From the NCBI RefSeq assembly GCF_002262885.1, contig NZ_NKYF01000003.1:314382-378381 (forward strand): a DNA stretch of 64,000 nt, in the 5' to 3' direction. Positions 30,868-38,526 of this stretch are shown here, one piece after another. The notes beneath the pieces are model-generated. The model did not search any database. It was not told where the DNA came from and saw only the letters and a list, made by a program, of their open reading frames with translations. This DNA comes from Pseudonocardia sp. MH-G8. Lineage in GTDB: Bacteria; Actinomycetota; Actinomycetes; Mycobacteriales; Pseudonocardiaceae. Numbering within the stretch: position 1 is the stretch's first letter; every line of letters begins with the position of its first letter. Both the position numbers and the translations under genes were made by a program.

Positions 30868-31202
30868 CCCGCATCCTCCTCACGCTCTCGGATGAGGTCG
30901 TCCATCGCCCGCGCGGAGTCCTCGCGTGTCTTCCCCATCGTCGCCCAGCCGGACATGGTCTCGTCGTCGTAGCCGAGCCCGACCCAGCGGCCGACCATCG
31001 AGTGGCCGTGGGGATGCTTCATGTACAGGTACATCGTTCCCTTGGAGCGGACCGCGCCCTCGTTCGCCGCATACCAGCCGGTGAGGACCTGGTTGTCCCA
31101 GAAGCGGAGTTCACCGGTCCAGAGGTAGCCGCCCTGCTCGGCCGCCAGGCCGCGCTGGGTGGCCACGATGTTGACCAGGTCGCCCTCCTGGCGCATGTGC
31201 AC
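30864..31202 (-). CDS. Hypothetical protein, probably 5'-truncated remnant
   Basis: 112 residues from ATG 31202: MHMRQEGDLVNIVATQRGLA, GGYLWTGELRFWDNQVLTGWYAANEGAVRSKGTMYLYMKHPHGHSMVGRWVGLGYDDETMSGWATMGKTREDSARAMDDLIRERE. The dense Trp/Gly beta pattern ending in an amphipathic helix looks like a C-terminal sensing or ligand domain that in full proteins follows an N-terminal part. Upstream the frame stays open for about 25 codons (PGRRGRPGEQKIATQSVH) to a TGA, with no ribosome site, so the N-terminal part may be lost. It is coupled by ATGA to the cutA-like fragment. Family not assigned. Confidence 0.5.
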   Translation of the reverse strand: MHMRQEGDLVNIVATQRGLAAEQGGYLWTGELRFWDNQVLTGWYAANEGAVRSKGTMYLYMKHPHGHSMVGRWVGLGYDDETMSGWATMGKTREDSARAMDDLIREREEDAG

Positions 31203-31280
31203 CGACTGCGTCGCGATCTTCTGCTCGCCGGGCCTGCCACGACGCCCTGGCGGGGCCGGAAGCGCCGGCCAGAAGCATGG

Positions 31281-31336
31281 TCATCGGTTGGGTGCACTGG
31301 CGGCCACATCCGGCCGTTCGTGCACCCAACCGATGA
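31281..31336. terminator. Perfect 17-bp inverted repeat downstream of SDR gene
   Basis: TCATCGGTTGGGTGCAC (31281-31297) is followed after 22 bases by its exact reverse complement (31320-31336). It lies 89-144 bases beyond the SDR stop (31425) in the direction of transcription. A strong stem without T-run; a factor-assisted terminator is the simplest reading, a protein-binding or mobile-element end the alternative. Confidence 0.6.
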
Positions 31337-31424
31337 TCACCGCAGCTCCCGGCCTGCAGGCCGGTCTCGGTGCCGCTGCGGACCAGCCGGTCGAGGGTGT
31401 CCTGGACCTCGCGCTGGAGTGAGC

Positions 31425-32243
31425 TCACTGGAGGCCGTTGGCCAGGGTGATCGAGGTGCCCGTCTGGCAGCGGCCCTCGTCCGAGACGAGGTACAGCACG
31501 GCGTTCGCCACGTCCTGCGGCTCCAGGAGCCCGGGCCGCGGCCGGCCCTGCGCGAACATCGGCTCGACGTCCTCCCGGGTCGGCTCCTCCAGGTCGGGCC
31601 GGATCACCCGGTACGTCGCCGGATTGTGGATCATCGCCGTGTTCACCCCCGCGGGCAGGACCGCGTTGACGACGATCCCGTCCCCGGCGACCTCGTGCGC
31701 CAGCGACTTCACCAGCGCCACCACACCCGCCTTGGCGGCGGCGTAGTGCCCCGCGTTGGTGGCACCCGATCCGGCGACGATCGACGAGACCGCCACGATC
31801 CGGCCGGAGCCGCGCTCGATCATGTGCGGGAGGACGGCCCGGAACGCGGTGAACACGCCGGTGAGGTTCACGTCGATCATCGTGCGCCACTGCTGCTCCG
31901 ACATGGCGGCGATCGGGCTCGCGCCGCTGATGCCCGCGTTGGCCACCAGCACGTCGATCCGGCCGTACGCCTCGATCGCCCGGTCGGCCACGCCCTGCAT
32001 CGCCGCCAGGTCGCGGACGTCCGCGGTGACGGCCAGGCAGCGCCGGCCGAGCTCCTCCACCGCCCGCACGGTCTGTTCCAGGTCGTCCGGCGTGGCCAGC
32101 GGGTACGCGACCCCGTCGAGCGGCGCGGCGATGTCGCACACGACGATGTCGGCGCCCGCGCGGGCGAGCGTGACCGCGTGCGCGCGCCCCTGCCCACGCG
32201 CCCCACCCGTGATGAGCGCGATCCTGCCGTCGAGTCCACCCAT
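31425..32243 (-). CDS. Mycofactocin-type short-chain dehydrogenase/reductase
   Basis: A 272-residue protein. The NAD-binding motif is [27 protein letters not shown], followed by an insert [29 protein letters not shown] typical of mycofactocin-coupled SDRs. Catalytic residues: Asn in VANAGISG and [10 protein letters not shown], Ser in VSSIVAGSG, Tyr and Lys in [12 protein letters not shown]. This subgroup keeps its NAD tightly bound and needs the redox peptide mycofactocin to recycle it; typical substrates are alcohols such as carveol. No mycofactocin biosynthesis genes are in the window. Confidence 0.88.
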   Translation of the reverse strand: MGGLDGRIALITGGARGQGRAHAVTLARAGADIVVCDIAAPLDGVAYPLATPDDLEQTVRAVEELGRRCLAVTADVRDLAAMQGVADRAIEAYGRIDVLVANAGISGASPIAAMSEQQWRTMIDVNLTGVFTAFRAVLPHMIERGSGRIVAVSSIVAGSGATNAGHYAAAKAGVVALVKSLAHEVAGDGIVVNAVLPAGVNTAMIHNPATYRVIRPDLEEPTREDVEPMFAQGRPRPGLLEPQDVANAVLYLVSDEGRCQTGTSITLANGLQ

Positions 32244-32395
32244 GCCGTGCGCCTCCCGTTGCTCAGAAACCGATCTACAGGTGGAGACCGCCGCACGAGC
32301 GGCAACTCATCGGTGGACGGCGAGGCGCGGGATGACCGAATCAGGACAGCGGCCGCTGAGGGCGGCGGGGTTCCGACCACCACGCGGTACTGCAT

Positions 32396-32433
32396 GGCTT
32401 CCCCTTCACGCGCAGGCATGGACCGGGGAAGCC
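32396..32433. repeat. GGCTTCCCC / GGGGAAGCC hairpin, copy 1
   Basis: A perfect 9-bp inverted repeat with 20-base loop, starting within CATGGCTTCCCCTTC (32393-32407). The same 15-mer and a similar hairpin recur at 35797-35836, beside another accessory gene. Confidence 0.55.
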
Positions 32434-32440
32434 GCCTTGC

Positions 32441-32662
32441 TCATTGCGTGGTGGTGCCTTGCGAGCTGTCAGGGCTGGGAGCCGACGCCGCTTGCTTGAC
32501 TGCCTGGTACATCGAGCGAGCTGCCTCCTCCTCGGAGTCGGCGAACCCGTACAGCTCGGTCTCCGTGCTCGCGAGCCACGCGTTCCACCACCAGCGGTGG
32601 TGCCGCTCGATGTAGACGACGCGGGTATCCCACCGAAGATCAGACGACCACTCGGCGGTCAT
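32441..32662 (-). CDS. Small hypothetical protein (73 aa) resembling the 98-aa family
   Basis: A 73-residue protein from ATG 32662. TRVVYIERHHRWWWNAWLASTETELYGFADSEEEAARSMYQAVKQ: the run 'RWWW...YGFADSEEEA' follows the same pattern as 'RYRW...HGYAETRDEA' in the 98-aa proteins at 19649 and 36160 (aromatic strand, turn, G-aromatic-A-acidic, helix). Its start overlaps the stop of a 30-codon frame by ATGA. It is divergent from the XRE regulator at 32850. Function unknown. Confidence 0.6.
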   Translation of the reverse strand: MTAEWSSDLRWDTRVVYIERHHRWWWNAWLASTETELYGFADSEEEAARSMYQAVKQAASAPSPDSSQGTTTQ

Positions 32663-32751
32663 CGGACGGTCCAGACGTCATGGCCGCGACGTCGGTGGTC
32701 CTTCCCGGTCCGGTGGACGAAGAGGCTCTTCAGGTTCGCTCTGTTCGACAT
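32659..32751 (-). CDS. Possible 30-aa small protein
   Basis: From ATG 32751: MSNRANLKSLFVHRTGKDHR, then RRGHDVWTVR and stop, coupled by ATGA to the 73-aa gene. It is strongly basic, with GGGGTG four bases ahead of the start. The coupling and the sensible spacing to the divergent regulator favour translation, but a 30-codon frame can arise by chance. Confidence 0.4.
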   Translation of the reverse strand: MSNRANLKSLFVHRTGKDHRRRGHDVWTVR

Positions 32752-32796
32752 ACGCACCCCGTGAGACGCTGGAGCCCAGATGATCGGCATGTGTCG

Positions 32797-32834
32797 TGAA
32801 ACGCACACCGACATTAGCATGCAACGTTTCATGC
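32797..32834. promoter_or_regulatory. Operator-like inverted repeats before the XRE gene
   Basis: TGAAACG (32797-32803) and CGTTTCA (32825-32831) are inverted copies 21 bases apart; the second lies in the near-perfect 18-bp palindrome GCATGCAACGTTTCATGC (32817-32834), 15 bases before the GTG at 32850. It is suited to autoregulation by the XRE protein and control of the divergent small genes. Confidence 0.5.
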
Positions 32835-32849
32835 AAGAGAGGTGGGACC

Positions 32850-33689
32850 GTGGCAACATCGGCCGCTGCTGCGCTCCGGTGGCTCATCGGCTCTGAGTTG
32901 GCCCGCTACCGCGAGGAGGCGCGACTCTCGCTCAATGAGGCCAGCGCTCGGACCGGGATGGGCAAAGCGAAGCTGCACCACCTGGAGAGCGGACGCCAGG
33001 CGCAGGACCCGGACGACATCACGACCCTGTTGAGCGCGTACGCGGTGCCCGCGAAGGACATTGACCGCCTGACCACGCTGACCGGCCGCGCTGATGAGGC
33101 CACCTGGTGGGCACCGTGGGCTCAGGTCGTGCCGGACTGGCTGAAGACGTACGTCGGTCTCGAAGGGCTCGCCGAGTCGTTGTTCACGTTCGAGGCGCTG
33201 GTGATCCCTGGGCTGCTCCAGACGCAGGAGTACGCGGCGGCGATGACGGCGAGCGCGAAGTCGCTCCGTCCTGATCACGGTGAGCGGTTCGTCAAGTTCC
33301 GCATGGCGAGGACACGGCGACTCACTGACTCCGAGCGCCCGCTCTCGTTCCACGCAGTGATCCCGGAGGGTGCCCTACGTCTGGCGGTCGGGACGCCCGA
33401 CGTCCGACGGGACCAGCTACAGCACTTGCTCTCCATGGCGGATCTTCCGACCGTGACGGTGCAGGTCGTTCGACCTGAAGACGGCCCTCACTCCGCGCTC
33501 GGGGGCGGATTCGTCACGCTCGACTTCGGCTCTGCCGCTCGCCCCGTGGTGTACATCGAACTGAAGGACGGTGCGGTGTATCTCCAGGAGGAAACCCAGG
33601 TAGATGCCTATACGATGGTGGCCAACGACCTACGCCAGGTCGCCATGAGTCCTGGGCAGTCCCGCGAGTTAATCGCAAGCATGTTGTAG
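32850..33689 (+). CDS. XRE family regulator with DUF5753 domain
   Basis: 279 residues from GTG 32850. The N-terminal Cro/CI-type HTH is LIGSELARYREEARLSLNEASARTGMGKAKLHHLESGRQ; from about residue 90 the DUF5753 domain follows (LFTFEALVIPGLLQTQEYAAAM, FRMARTRRLTDSERPLSFHAVIPEGALRLAVG, LPTVTVQVVRPEDGPHSALGGGFVTLDFG, VVYIELKDGAVYLQEETQVDAY). These regulators, abundant in Streptomyces and relatives (AbaA/WhiJ-like), usually pair with a DUF397 gene, as here. They influence development or secondary metabolism. Confidence 0.92.
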   Translation: MATSAAAALRWLIGSELARYREEARLSLNEASARTGMGKAKLHHLESGRQAQDPDDITTLLSAYAVPAKDIDRLTTLTGRADEATWWAPWAQVVPDWLKTYVGLEGLAESLFTFEALVIPGLLQTQEYAAAMTASAKSLRPDHGERFVKFRMARTRRLTDSERPLSFHAVIPEGALRLAVGTPDVRRDQLQHLLSMADLPTVTVQVVRPEDGPHSALGGGFVTLDFGSAARPVVYIELKDGAVYLQEETQVDAYTMVANDLRQVAMSPGQSRELIASML

Positions 33690-33709
33690 TAGCGAGGGAG
33701 GCGCACACC

Positions 33710-33916
33710 ATGATCACCGACCCCGGTCCGAGGTGGCGCAAGAGCAAGGCCAGCCAAGGTAACGGCAACTGCGTCGAGATGGCCGCCCTCCCGGACGGCC
33801 GGGTCGGAGTCCGGGACTCCAAGGACCCGAGTGGCCCCGTCCTGACCTTCACCCGTGCAGAGCTGCGTGCCTGGCTCCACGGTGCCCGCTCAGGCGAGTT
33901 CGACGATCTGACATAG
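33710..33916 (+). CDS. DUF397 domain protein
   Basis: A 68-residue protein. RWRKSKASQGNGNCVEMAALPDGRVGVRDSKDPSGPVLTFTRAELRAWLHGARSGEFDDLT is the whole DUF397 domain (W-x-K-S-x-x-S, N-C-V-E-V, V-R-D-S-K-D-P, F-T-x-x-E-W-x-x-F). It is 20 bp downstream of its XRE-DUF5753 partner. In the WhiJ model the small protein works with the regulator, possibly as antagonist. Confidence 0.93.
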   Translation: MITDPGPRWRKSKASQGNGNCVEMAALPDGRVGVRDSKDPSGPVLTFTRAELRAWLHGARSGEFDDLT

Positions 33917-34141
33917 CACAGCGGTCACAACCGCCCCCTGGTCGCCCCTTGGCCAGGGGTTCCTGCTGCCTGGGGACCGTCCCCACGGTGGCAGGCTGCC
34001 CGGCGGAAGCGAGGCAGAGCAGCCGAACCGTGAGGAAGCCCCGCCCGGCGGAGGAGGCCCCGCAACGGCTCCCAGGAGCCGAGAGCGAATGCGCCTGCAG
34101 ACCTGTTGCGCCCCGGCAGTGTGATCGACACGATCGCGCGT

Positions 34142-35641
34142 ATGACGAGGGACGAGCCACCGGGCCGCGTGATCGTTTCCGGGATGCCGGGGATGCCTTC
34201 TCAGCGTGCCCTGTTGCCGCGGTCGACACCGGCCGCCGTGGGGGTGTCGTCCCGCGCGGTCGCCGCGCTGCTGGACCGGCTCGAAGCACAATCCATCGAA
34301 TGCCACTCGATCATGGTGGTTCGCCGCGGTCACGTCCTCGCCGAAGGCTGGTGGGCGCCGTACTCGGCCGAACGCCCCCACCTGCTCTACTCGCTGACCA
34401 AATCGTTCACCTCGATCGCCGTCGGGCTGGCGATCGCCGACGGACTGCTCTCGCTGGACGACCGGGTGGTGGACGTGCTGCCCGACCACGTGCCGGCCGA
34501 CGTCTCCGCGCAGGGACGCCGCATCACCGTCCACCACCTGCTGTCCATGACGGCCGGTCACGGCACGGACAGCCTCGACGAGGCCTGGCAACTGGAACCG
34601 GGCGACCTGGTCAAGGGCTTCCTGCGCGTACCGTTCACCGAGGCCGAGGGAACACGGCACACCTACGACAACTCGACCACTTTCATCCTGGCCCGGATGG
34701 TGGAACGGGTCACGGGCCACGGCCTGCCGGAGTTCCTCGACGAGCGCCTCTTCACGCCCATGGGTGTCGGCCACGCCGAGTGGGACCGGGTGGCCAGCGG
34801 CGCCGCCTTCGGATTCCACGGGCTGCACCTCACCACCGAGGCCGTCGCCGCGTTCGGCGAGCTGCTGCTGCGCGGAGGCCGCTGGGGCGAGCGGCAGCTC
34901 GTCCCGCGCGAATGGGTGGAGCTCGCCACCAGGCGGCACGTCGACACGCTGCCTCCCGCGGACGAAGCCGGGAACCCCGACTTCCTGTGCGGCTACGGCT
35001 ACCAGTTCTGGATGTCGCGGAACGGCTACCACGGAAACGGGTCCTACGGCCAGCAATGCGTGGTCGTCCCGTCGCACGACCTCGTGGTCGCCGTGACCAG
35101 CGGCCACCCGAACGAGGATTCGCCGGCACAGGTCGTGCACGACGCCATCCGGGAATGCCTACTGCCCGGTGTGGACGTGGCGGGTGGTGACGGCTCCACG
35201 GACGACGAGCTCCTCGCCGAGCGGCTGCGCCGGCTGTCGCTCGCGCCCGTGCCGGGCTCGGCCGAGCCGGGCCTCCTCGTCACCGCGAGGCTCGACGCCT
35301 CCGCCGAGGATTCGCCACTGCCCGACGGGACCAGGGTGGCCGTCGATCCCGTCGATGGTGGCTGGCTCCTGCGACTCGGGTCGGATCTCGACATCGAGAC
35401 TGGCCACGGCCACTGGCGGGAGAGCTCGCCACTCGGGCGCCCCATCGTCGCGGCAGGCGCCTGGCAGGGCGGCACATTCGTCGCCGAGCTCTACGTCATC
35501 ACCACCCCGCACCGGGTCCGGCTGGTGGTCGACGCCGAGGCGCAGACAGCCGTGGCGACGTGGAGCACCGTGCCCCTGACCGGCCCCAGCCTGGAACTGC
35601 ACGTGACCTCGCCGCTGATGACACGGCCCGACGTCGCGTAG
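34142..35641 (+). CDS. Serine hydrolase, beta-lactamase class C family
   Basis: 499 residues from ATG 34142; a TTG at 34106 is the longer option. No signal peptide. The active-site motif SxxK is in LLYSLTKSFTSIAVGLAIADG (about residue 85), the second motif is YDNSTTFILARMVER, and HGNGSYGQQCVVVPSHDLVVAVTSG supplies the third box (HGN in place of KTG/HxG). The C-terminal about 140 residues form an extra beta-rich domain (LLVTARLDASAEDSPLPDGTRVAVDP). Family members are esterases, D-aminopeptidases or beta-lactamases; a cytosolic esterase/peptidase is most likely. Confidence 0.85.
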   Translation: MTRDEPPGRVIVSGMPGMPSQRALLPRSTPAAVGVSSRAVAALLDRLEAQSIECHSIMVVRRGHVLAEGWWAPYSAERPHLLYSLTKSFTSIAVGLAIADGLLSLDDRVVDVLPDHVPADVSAQGRRITVHHLLSMTAGHGTDSLDEAWQLEPGDLVKGFLRVPFTEAEGTRHTYDNSTTFILARMVERVTGHGLPEFLDERLFTPMGVGHAEWDRVASGAAFGFHGLHLTTEAVAAFGELLLRGGRWGERQLVPREWVELATRRHVDTLPPADEAGNPDFLCGYGYQFWMSRNGYHGNGSYGQQCVVVPSHDLVVAVTSGHPNEDSPAQVVHDAIRECLLPGVDVAGGDGSTDDELLAERLRRLSLAPVPGSAEPGLLVTARLDASAEDSPLPDGTRVAVDPVDGGWLLRLGSDLDIETGHGHWRESSPLGRPIVAAGAWQGGTFVAELYVITTPHRVRLVVDAEAQTAVATWSTVPLTGPSLELHVTSPLMTRPDVA

Positions 35642-35799
35642 CCGGCCGGTAGCGACCAGTAGGCCGGCGGCCGGCGGGTCGTCAGCCCCTGCGGTGTGCT
35701 CGCCGGGCGGACCGCAGAACGCCTCCAGGTCCATCCACACCGGCCGGTCCAACCGCGGTGGCGGCGTAGCGGTTGTGCCGCTCCAGGCTTGTACGACAT

Positions 35800-35836
35800 G
35801 GCTTCCCCTTCCGCCGTGACGGCCGGGGGGGGAAGC
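35800..35836. repeat. GGCTTCCCC / GGGGAAGC hairpin, copy 2
   Basis: Shares the 15-mer CATGGCTTCCCCTTC (35797-35811) and the hairpin arrangement with 32393-32433. It lies in the 222-bp gap between the hydrolase and the HTH gene, in which I see no supported gene. Confidence 0.5.
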
Positions 35837-35863
35837 GGCCTCCCTCGAGGAACGTACGTCCGG

Positions 35864-36064
35864 CTACTCGGGCCGGGCTCGTAGAAGCTGCTCGCGCAGG
35901 TCGCTCACCAGCCACCTGTACTGACCCGGGCGCTTGTCGCCGCCCGGGGTCACCAAGGCGGGGGTTACCCGCCCCTCTTTGGCCCACCTCGCCAGCGAGC
36001 TTGCGGACACGCCCAGCGCGCGGGCTGCCTCGCCCGTGCTGACCAGACGCTCTGCGCTCCCCAC
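35864..36064 (-). CDS. Small MerR/excisionase-type HTH protein (copy 2)
   Basis: 66 residues from GTG 36064. LVSTGEAARALGVSASSLARWAKEGRVTPALVTPGGDKRPGQYRWLVSDLREQLLRARPE is the same single HTH as 19346-19534; the conserved part includes 'RWAKEGR..P..VTPG' and 'YRW...LREQL'. It faces the 98-aa paralog at 36160 as in copy 1, but without the 9-bp repeats between them. Probably represses its partner. Confidence 0.75.
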   Translation of the reverse strand: MGSAERLVSTGEAARALGVSASSLARWAKEGRVTPALVTPGGDKRPGQYRWLVSDLREQLLRARPE

Positions 36065-36159
36065 GGGTCGACGCTATGTCGAGCCAGATGCCCTGGTCAC
36101 GCCTATTGGTCCTGTTGGGACGGATACCGCAGATGAGCCCGTTAGGCTAGTTTGGCCAA

Positions 36160-36456
36160 ATGACGTTCTGGTGGACGGCGATGCCGGGAGGCGGGTGCAC
36201 GATGGGTGAAGCGCCGGATGAGGCAGAGGCGCGGCTGGAGATTGCTCGCGCGCAGGGGCGTGCTTCGGTGCGCTTTCACGAGCGGAGCGGCCGGTACCGC
36301 TGGGCCATCGTGATGGACGACGAGAAGACTTCTCACGGCTGGGCCGACACGGAGTCGGACGCCTGGTGGTTCGTGAAGGAGGCCGTGAACAGGCCGTACC
36401 GGCTGAGCTACCAACGAGCCCCTCGGGGGCTGTTCAGCCAGCCGCCCGAGTCCTAG
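36160..36456 (+). CDS. Small conserved protein, partner of HTH gene (copy 2)
   Basis: A 98-residue protein, same length as its paralog at 19649. MTFWWTAMPGGGCTMGEAPDEAEARLEIARAQ, then GRYRWAIVMDDEKTSHGWADTESDAWWFVKEAVNRPYRLSY. TAGGCT at 36143-36148 lies 11 bases before ATG, with the 8-bp palindrome TTGGCCAA (36152-36159) directly at the start codon. Function unknown; see copy 1. Confidence 0.7.
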   Translation: MTFWWTAMPGGGCTMGEAPDEAEARLEIARAQGRASVRFHERSGRYRWAIVMDDEKTSHGWADTESDAWWFVKEAVNRPYRLSYQRAPRGLFSQPPES

Positions 36457-36629
36457 AGCACCGTCAGAGGCTCGCTCAGCGGCCCCCGGCCCCCTCCGGG
36501 ATGGGGGATTCCTCGCTGTTCGGGCCCCTCCACATTGGCCGTCCTACTGTCCAGGAGCGGCGGAAGCGTCGCCACCGGCTCGACGCTCACCGGCGAGCGC
36601 CTCGCGGCGTACGTCGGGCGGGTGGCCGG

Positions 36630-36941
36630 TCAGACGACGGCGCCGGCCGGCCCCGCCAGCAGCGTGACGCCTGCCATCGCGAAGTTGGCCAGGTCGGCCC
36701 GGGTCGCCCGGCCCTCCGGTCCCGCCATGCCCGCGCCGTAGGCCGCCTCGGACTCGTACTCCATCACCGCCACCAGGTAGTACTGGGGCAACGTGCCGTC
36801 CGGGCCCGGTCCGGGCCTCGTCACCGTGTAGCGCTGCAGGCCGGGGATCGTGGCGGCGAGCGGCGCGTGGACCCCGTCGTAGTGTCCGTCGAACCGGGCG
36901 GGATCCTCGGGGTGGTTGTAGAGCACGGTGACCTGGAACAC
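36630..36941 (-). CDS. EthD domain protein
   Basis: 103 residues from GTG 36941, chosen for GAGGAGG six bases upstream. FQVTVLYNHPEDPARFDGHYDGVHAPLAATIPGLQRYTVTRPGPGPDGTLPQYYLVAVMEYESEAAYGAGM is the EthD dimeric alpha+beta barrel; the FDxHY.xxHxPL motif is complete. EthD-like proteins are small helpers of oxygenases or polyketide enzymes. Nothing nearby indicates the partner. Confidence 0.88.
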   Translation of the reverse strand: MFQVTVLYNHPEDPARFDGHYDGVHAPLAATIPGLQRYTVTRPGPGPDGTLPQYYLVAVMEYESEAAYGAGMAGPEGRATRADLANFAMAGVTLLAGPAGAVV

Positions 36942-37165
36942 GAGACCTCCTCGCCGAGGGACAGGAGCCATCTCTAGCGCATCGATGGCGGCCCGAGGCA
37001 ACGGTGAGGGCGAGATCACGGGACCGGGTAGACGATCTCGGCGGCGATCCGGGCACTGTCCTGCGCGAACGGGACGAGGCCGAGCCGGAGCCCTGTGTCT
37101 CCGGCAGATCGAACCTCAGAGCCGTCTGAGCGCGTCCAGAGCTGCAACCGCATCTGTCAGGACCG

Positions 37166-37250
37166 CGGAAGCGGAGGGATTCGAACCCCCGAACCCTTGC
37201 GGGTCTCTCGCTTTCAAGGCGAGTGCATTCGGCCGCTCTGCCACGCTTCC
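37166..37250 (-). tRNA. tRNA-Ser (anticodon TGA)
   Basis: 85 nt, minus strand. The acceptor stem GGAAGCG / CGCTTCC with discriminator G closes the cloverleaf. The anticodon stem CTCGC/GCGAG holds loop CTTGAAA with anticodon TGA (complement of 37214-37216), reading UCA. The T-arm GGTTCGAATCC and the long variable arm expected for serine tRNA are present. CCA is not encoded. The flanking DNA shows no integrase or attachment-site duplication. Confidence 0.95.
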
Positions 37251-37275
37251 GCCGGTCAGGGTAGCGGGCGGCGGG

Positions 37276-38436
37276 TCAGCGCACGCGAAGGTCCACCCAC
37301 GTCGCGTGGTGGTCGGAGACGTCGTTCAGCCGCGCCAGCGGGTCGGCGGCCACCGGCCAGAACACGCCGCTGCTCAGGACGTCCAACGGGCGGGAGGGCA
37401 GCACGTAGTCGACGCGCAGGTTGCCCGGCTCGGGCTCGGCGAAATCGGCGGTGTCCAGGCGCGGGTCGCCCTCGTGGCCGGCGTTCGCCGCTTCGGCCGC
37501 ACCGTCGGAACCGGGCGCGGGGTCCTGCACGCGGTGCGCGGTGAGCAGTTGCTGCGCGGCGCCGGGGACCGAGTCGCCGTCGAACGGGTCGGAGTTGTGG
37601 TCGCCCAGGATCACGAACCGTTCGCCGCCGCCGAGGCCGCCGCGGCCGCCGGCGTCGTCGTAGAGCGCGTCGGCGTCGCGACCGGGCTGCACGTAGTGGC
37701 GCCAGAACGCGATCTCGTCGGCGTTGCGCAGCCCGTTGCGGTCCTCCGGGCCGTCGAACGTCGGCGGGGTCGGGTGGGCCGCCAGCACGTGCAGGGTGCG
37801 CTCGCCGATGCGCACGGGCACGTCCCAGTGCGACTTCGACGACAGCGGCAGCGCCGCCAGCTCCTCCGGGGAGTAGAAGCCCTCGGGCAACCGGGCGCCG
37901 GGCAGGTCCTTCCACAGGAAGTGCTGGAACGTCCGGGCCGCCGCGGTATCGATCGGGAAGCGGGAGAGCACGAGCATCCCGTACTGGCCGGGGAACTCCC
38001 CGAACCCGAGCGCATCGTTGCCGCCGCCGACGGTGCCGTCGTTGTCCAGGTCGAACCCGCTCGGCACGCCCGTGTTGACCGGTGCGGTGAACGCGTGCGG
38101 GTACTCGATGGGCTCGGCGCCGTTCTGGCCGCGCTCGAGGTAGTTGTCGCGGAAGAGGTCCACGGCCGCGGGGTCGTGGTCGAACTCGTTGACCAGCAGC
38201 ACGTCCGGCCGCACCCGCTGCACCACCTCGGCCACCTCGCGGGCCTGCGGGTCGTCCGGCGTGGACAGGTCCGCCACGAGCTCGCCCTCGGCGGCCCGGT
38301 TGAGCGACGCGTTGAACGTCGCGACCCGGACCTGCTCGGGCGGAGCGGCGGCCGCGGGCCCGGCAAGCACGACGGGGGCGACCAGCGCGAGGAGCGCAGG
38401 GAGCACGCGGGGCAGCGGCATGGCGTGCGGCGACAT
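37276..38436 (-). CDS. Secreted endonuclease/exonuclease/phosphatase family protein
   Basis: 386 residues from ATG 38436 (ATG 38421 also possible). A signal peptide (VLPALLALVAPVVLAGPAAAAPPE) precedes the EEP fold: RVATFNASLNRAAEG (N), VLLVNEFDHDPAAVDLF (metal Glu), VLAAHPTPPTFDGPEDRN (His), FVILGDHNSDPFDG (GDxN) and LRVDYVLPS with NDVSDHHATWV (catalytic His). This subgroup acts outside the cell, usually as a phosphodiesterase or phosphatase that may scavenge phosphate or nucleotides. It lies downstream of tRNA-Ser by 26 bp on the opposite reading direction of its neighbours. Confidence 0.9.
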   Translation of the reverse strand: MSPHAMPLPRVLPALLALVAPVVLAGPAAAAPPEQVRVATFNASLNRAAEGELVADLSTPDDPQAREVAEVVQRVRPDVLLVNEFDHDPAAVDLFRDNYLERGQNGAEPIEYPHAFTAPVNTGVPSGFDLDNDGTVGGGNDALGFGEFPGQYGMLVLSRFPIDTAAARTFQHFLWKDLPGARLPEGFYSPEELAALPLSSKSHWDVPVRIGERTLHVLAAHPTPPTFDGPEDRNGLRNADEIAFWRHYVQPGRDADALYDDAGGRGGLGGGERFVILGDHNSDPFDGDSVPGAAQQLLTAHRVQDPAPGSDGAAEAANAGHEGDPRLDTADFAEPEPGNLRVDYVLPSRPLDVLSSGVFWPVAADPLARLNDVSDHHATWVDLRVR

Positions 38437-38526
38437 GGGCGTCACCCTGACAGGCGAGCGTGAACGCCCGATGACGGCGGACGGGCACCCAGGTGTGGTG
38501 GGATCTGCACGAGCGCGGGAGGCGGC

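Noticed and set aside
35491..35799. Minus-strand frame beginning MSYKPGAAQPLRRHRGW after the GGGGAAGCC hairpin
   Set aside because: After about 35 codons it is antisense to the serine hydrolase gene; more likely a hairpin repeat with a chance ATG.
37166..37250. Integration site of a genomic island at tRNA-Ser
   Set aside because: No integrase gene and no repeated tRNA 3' end were found on either side within the window.
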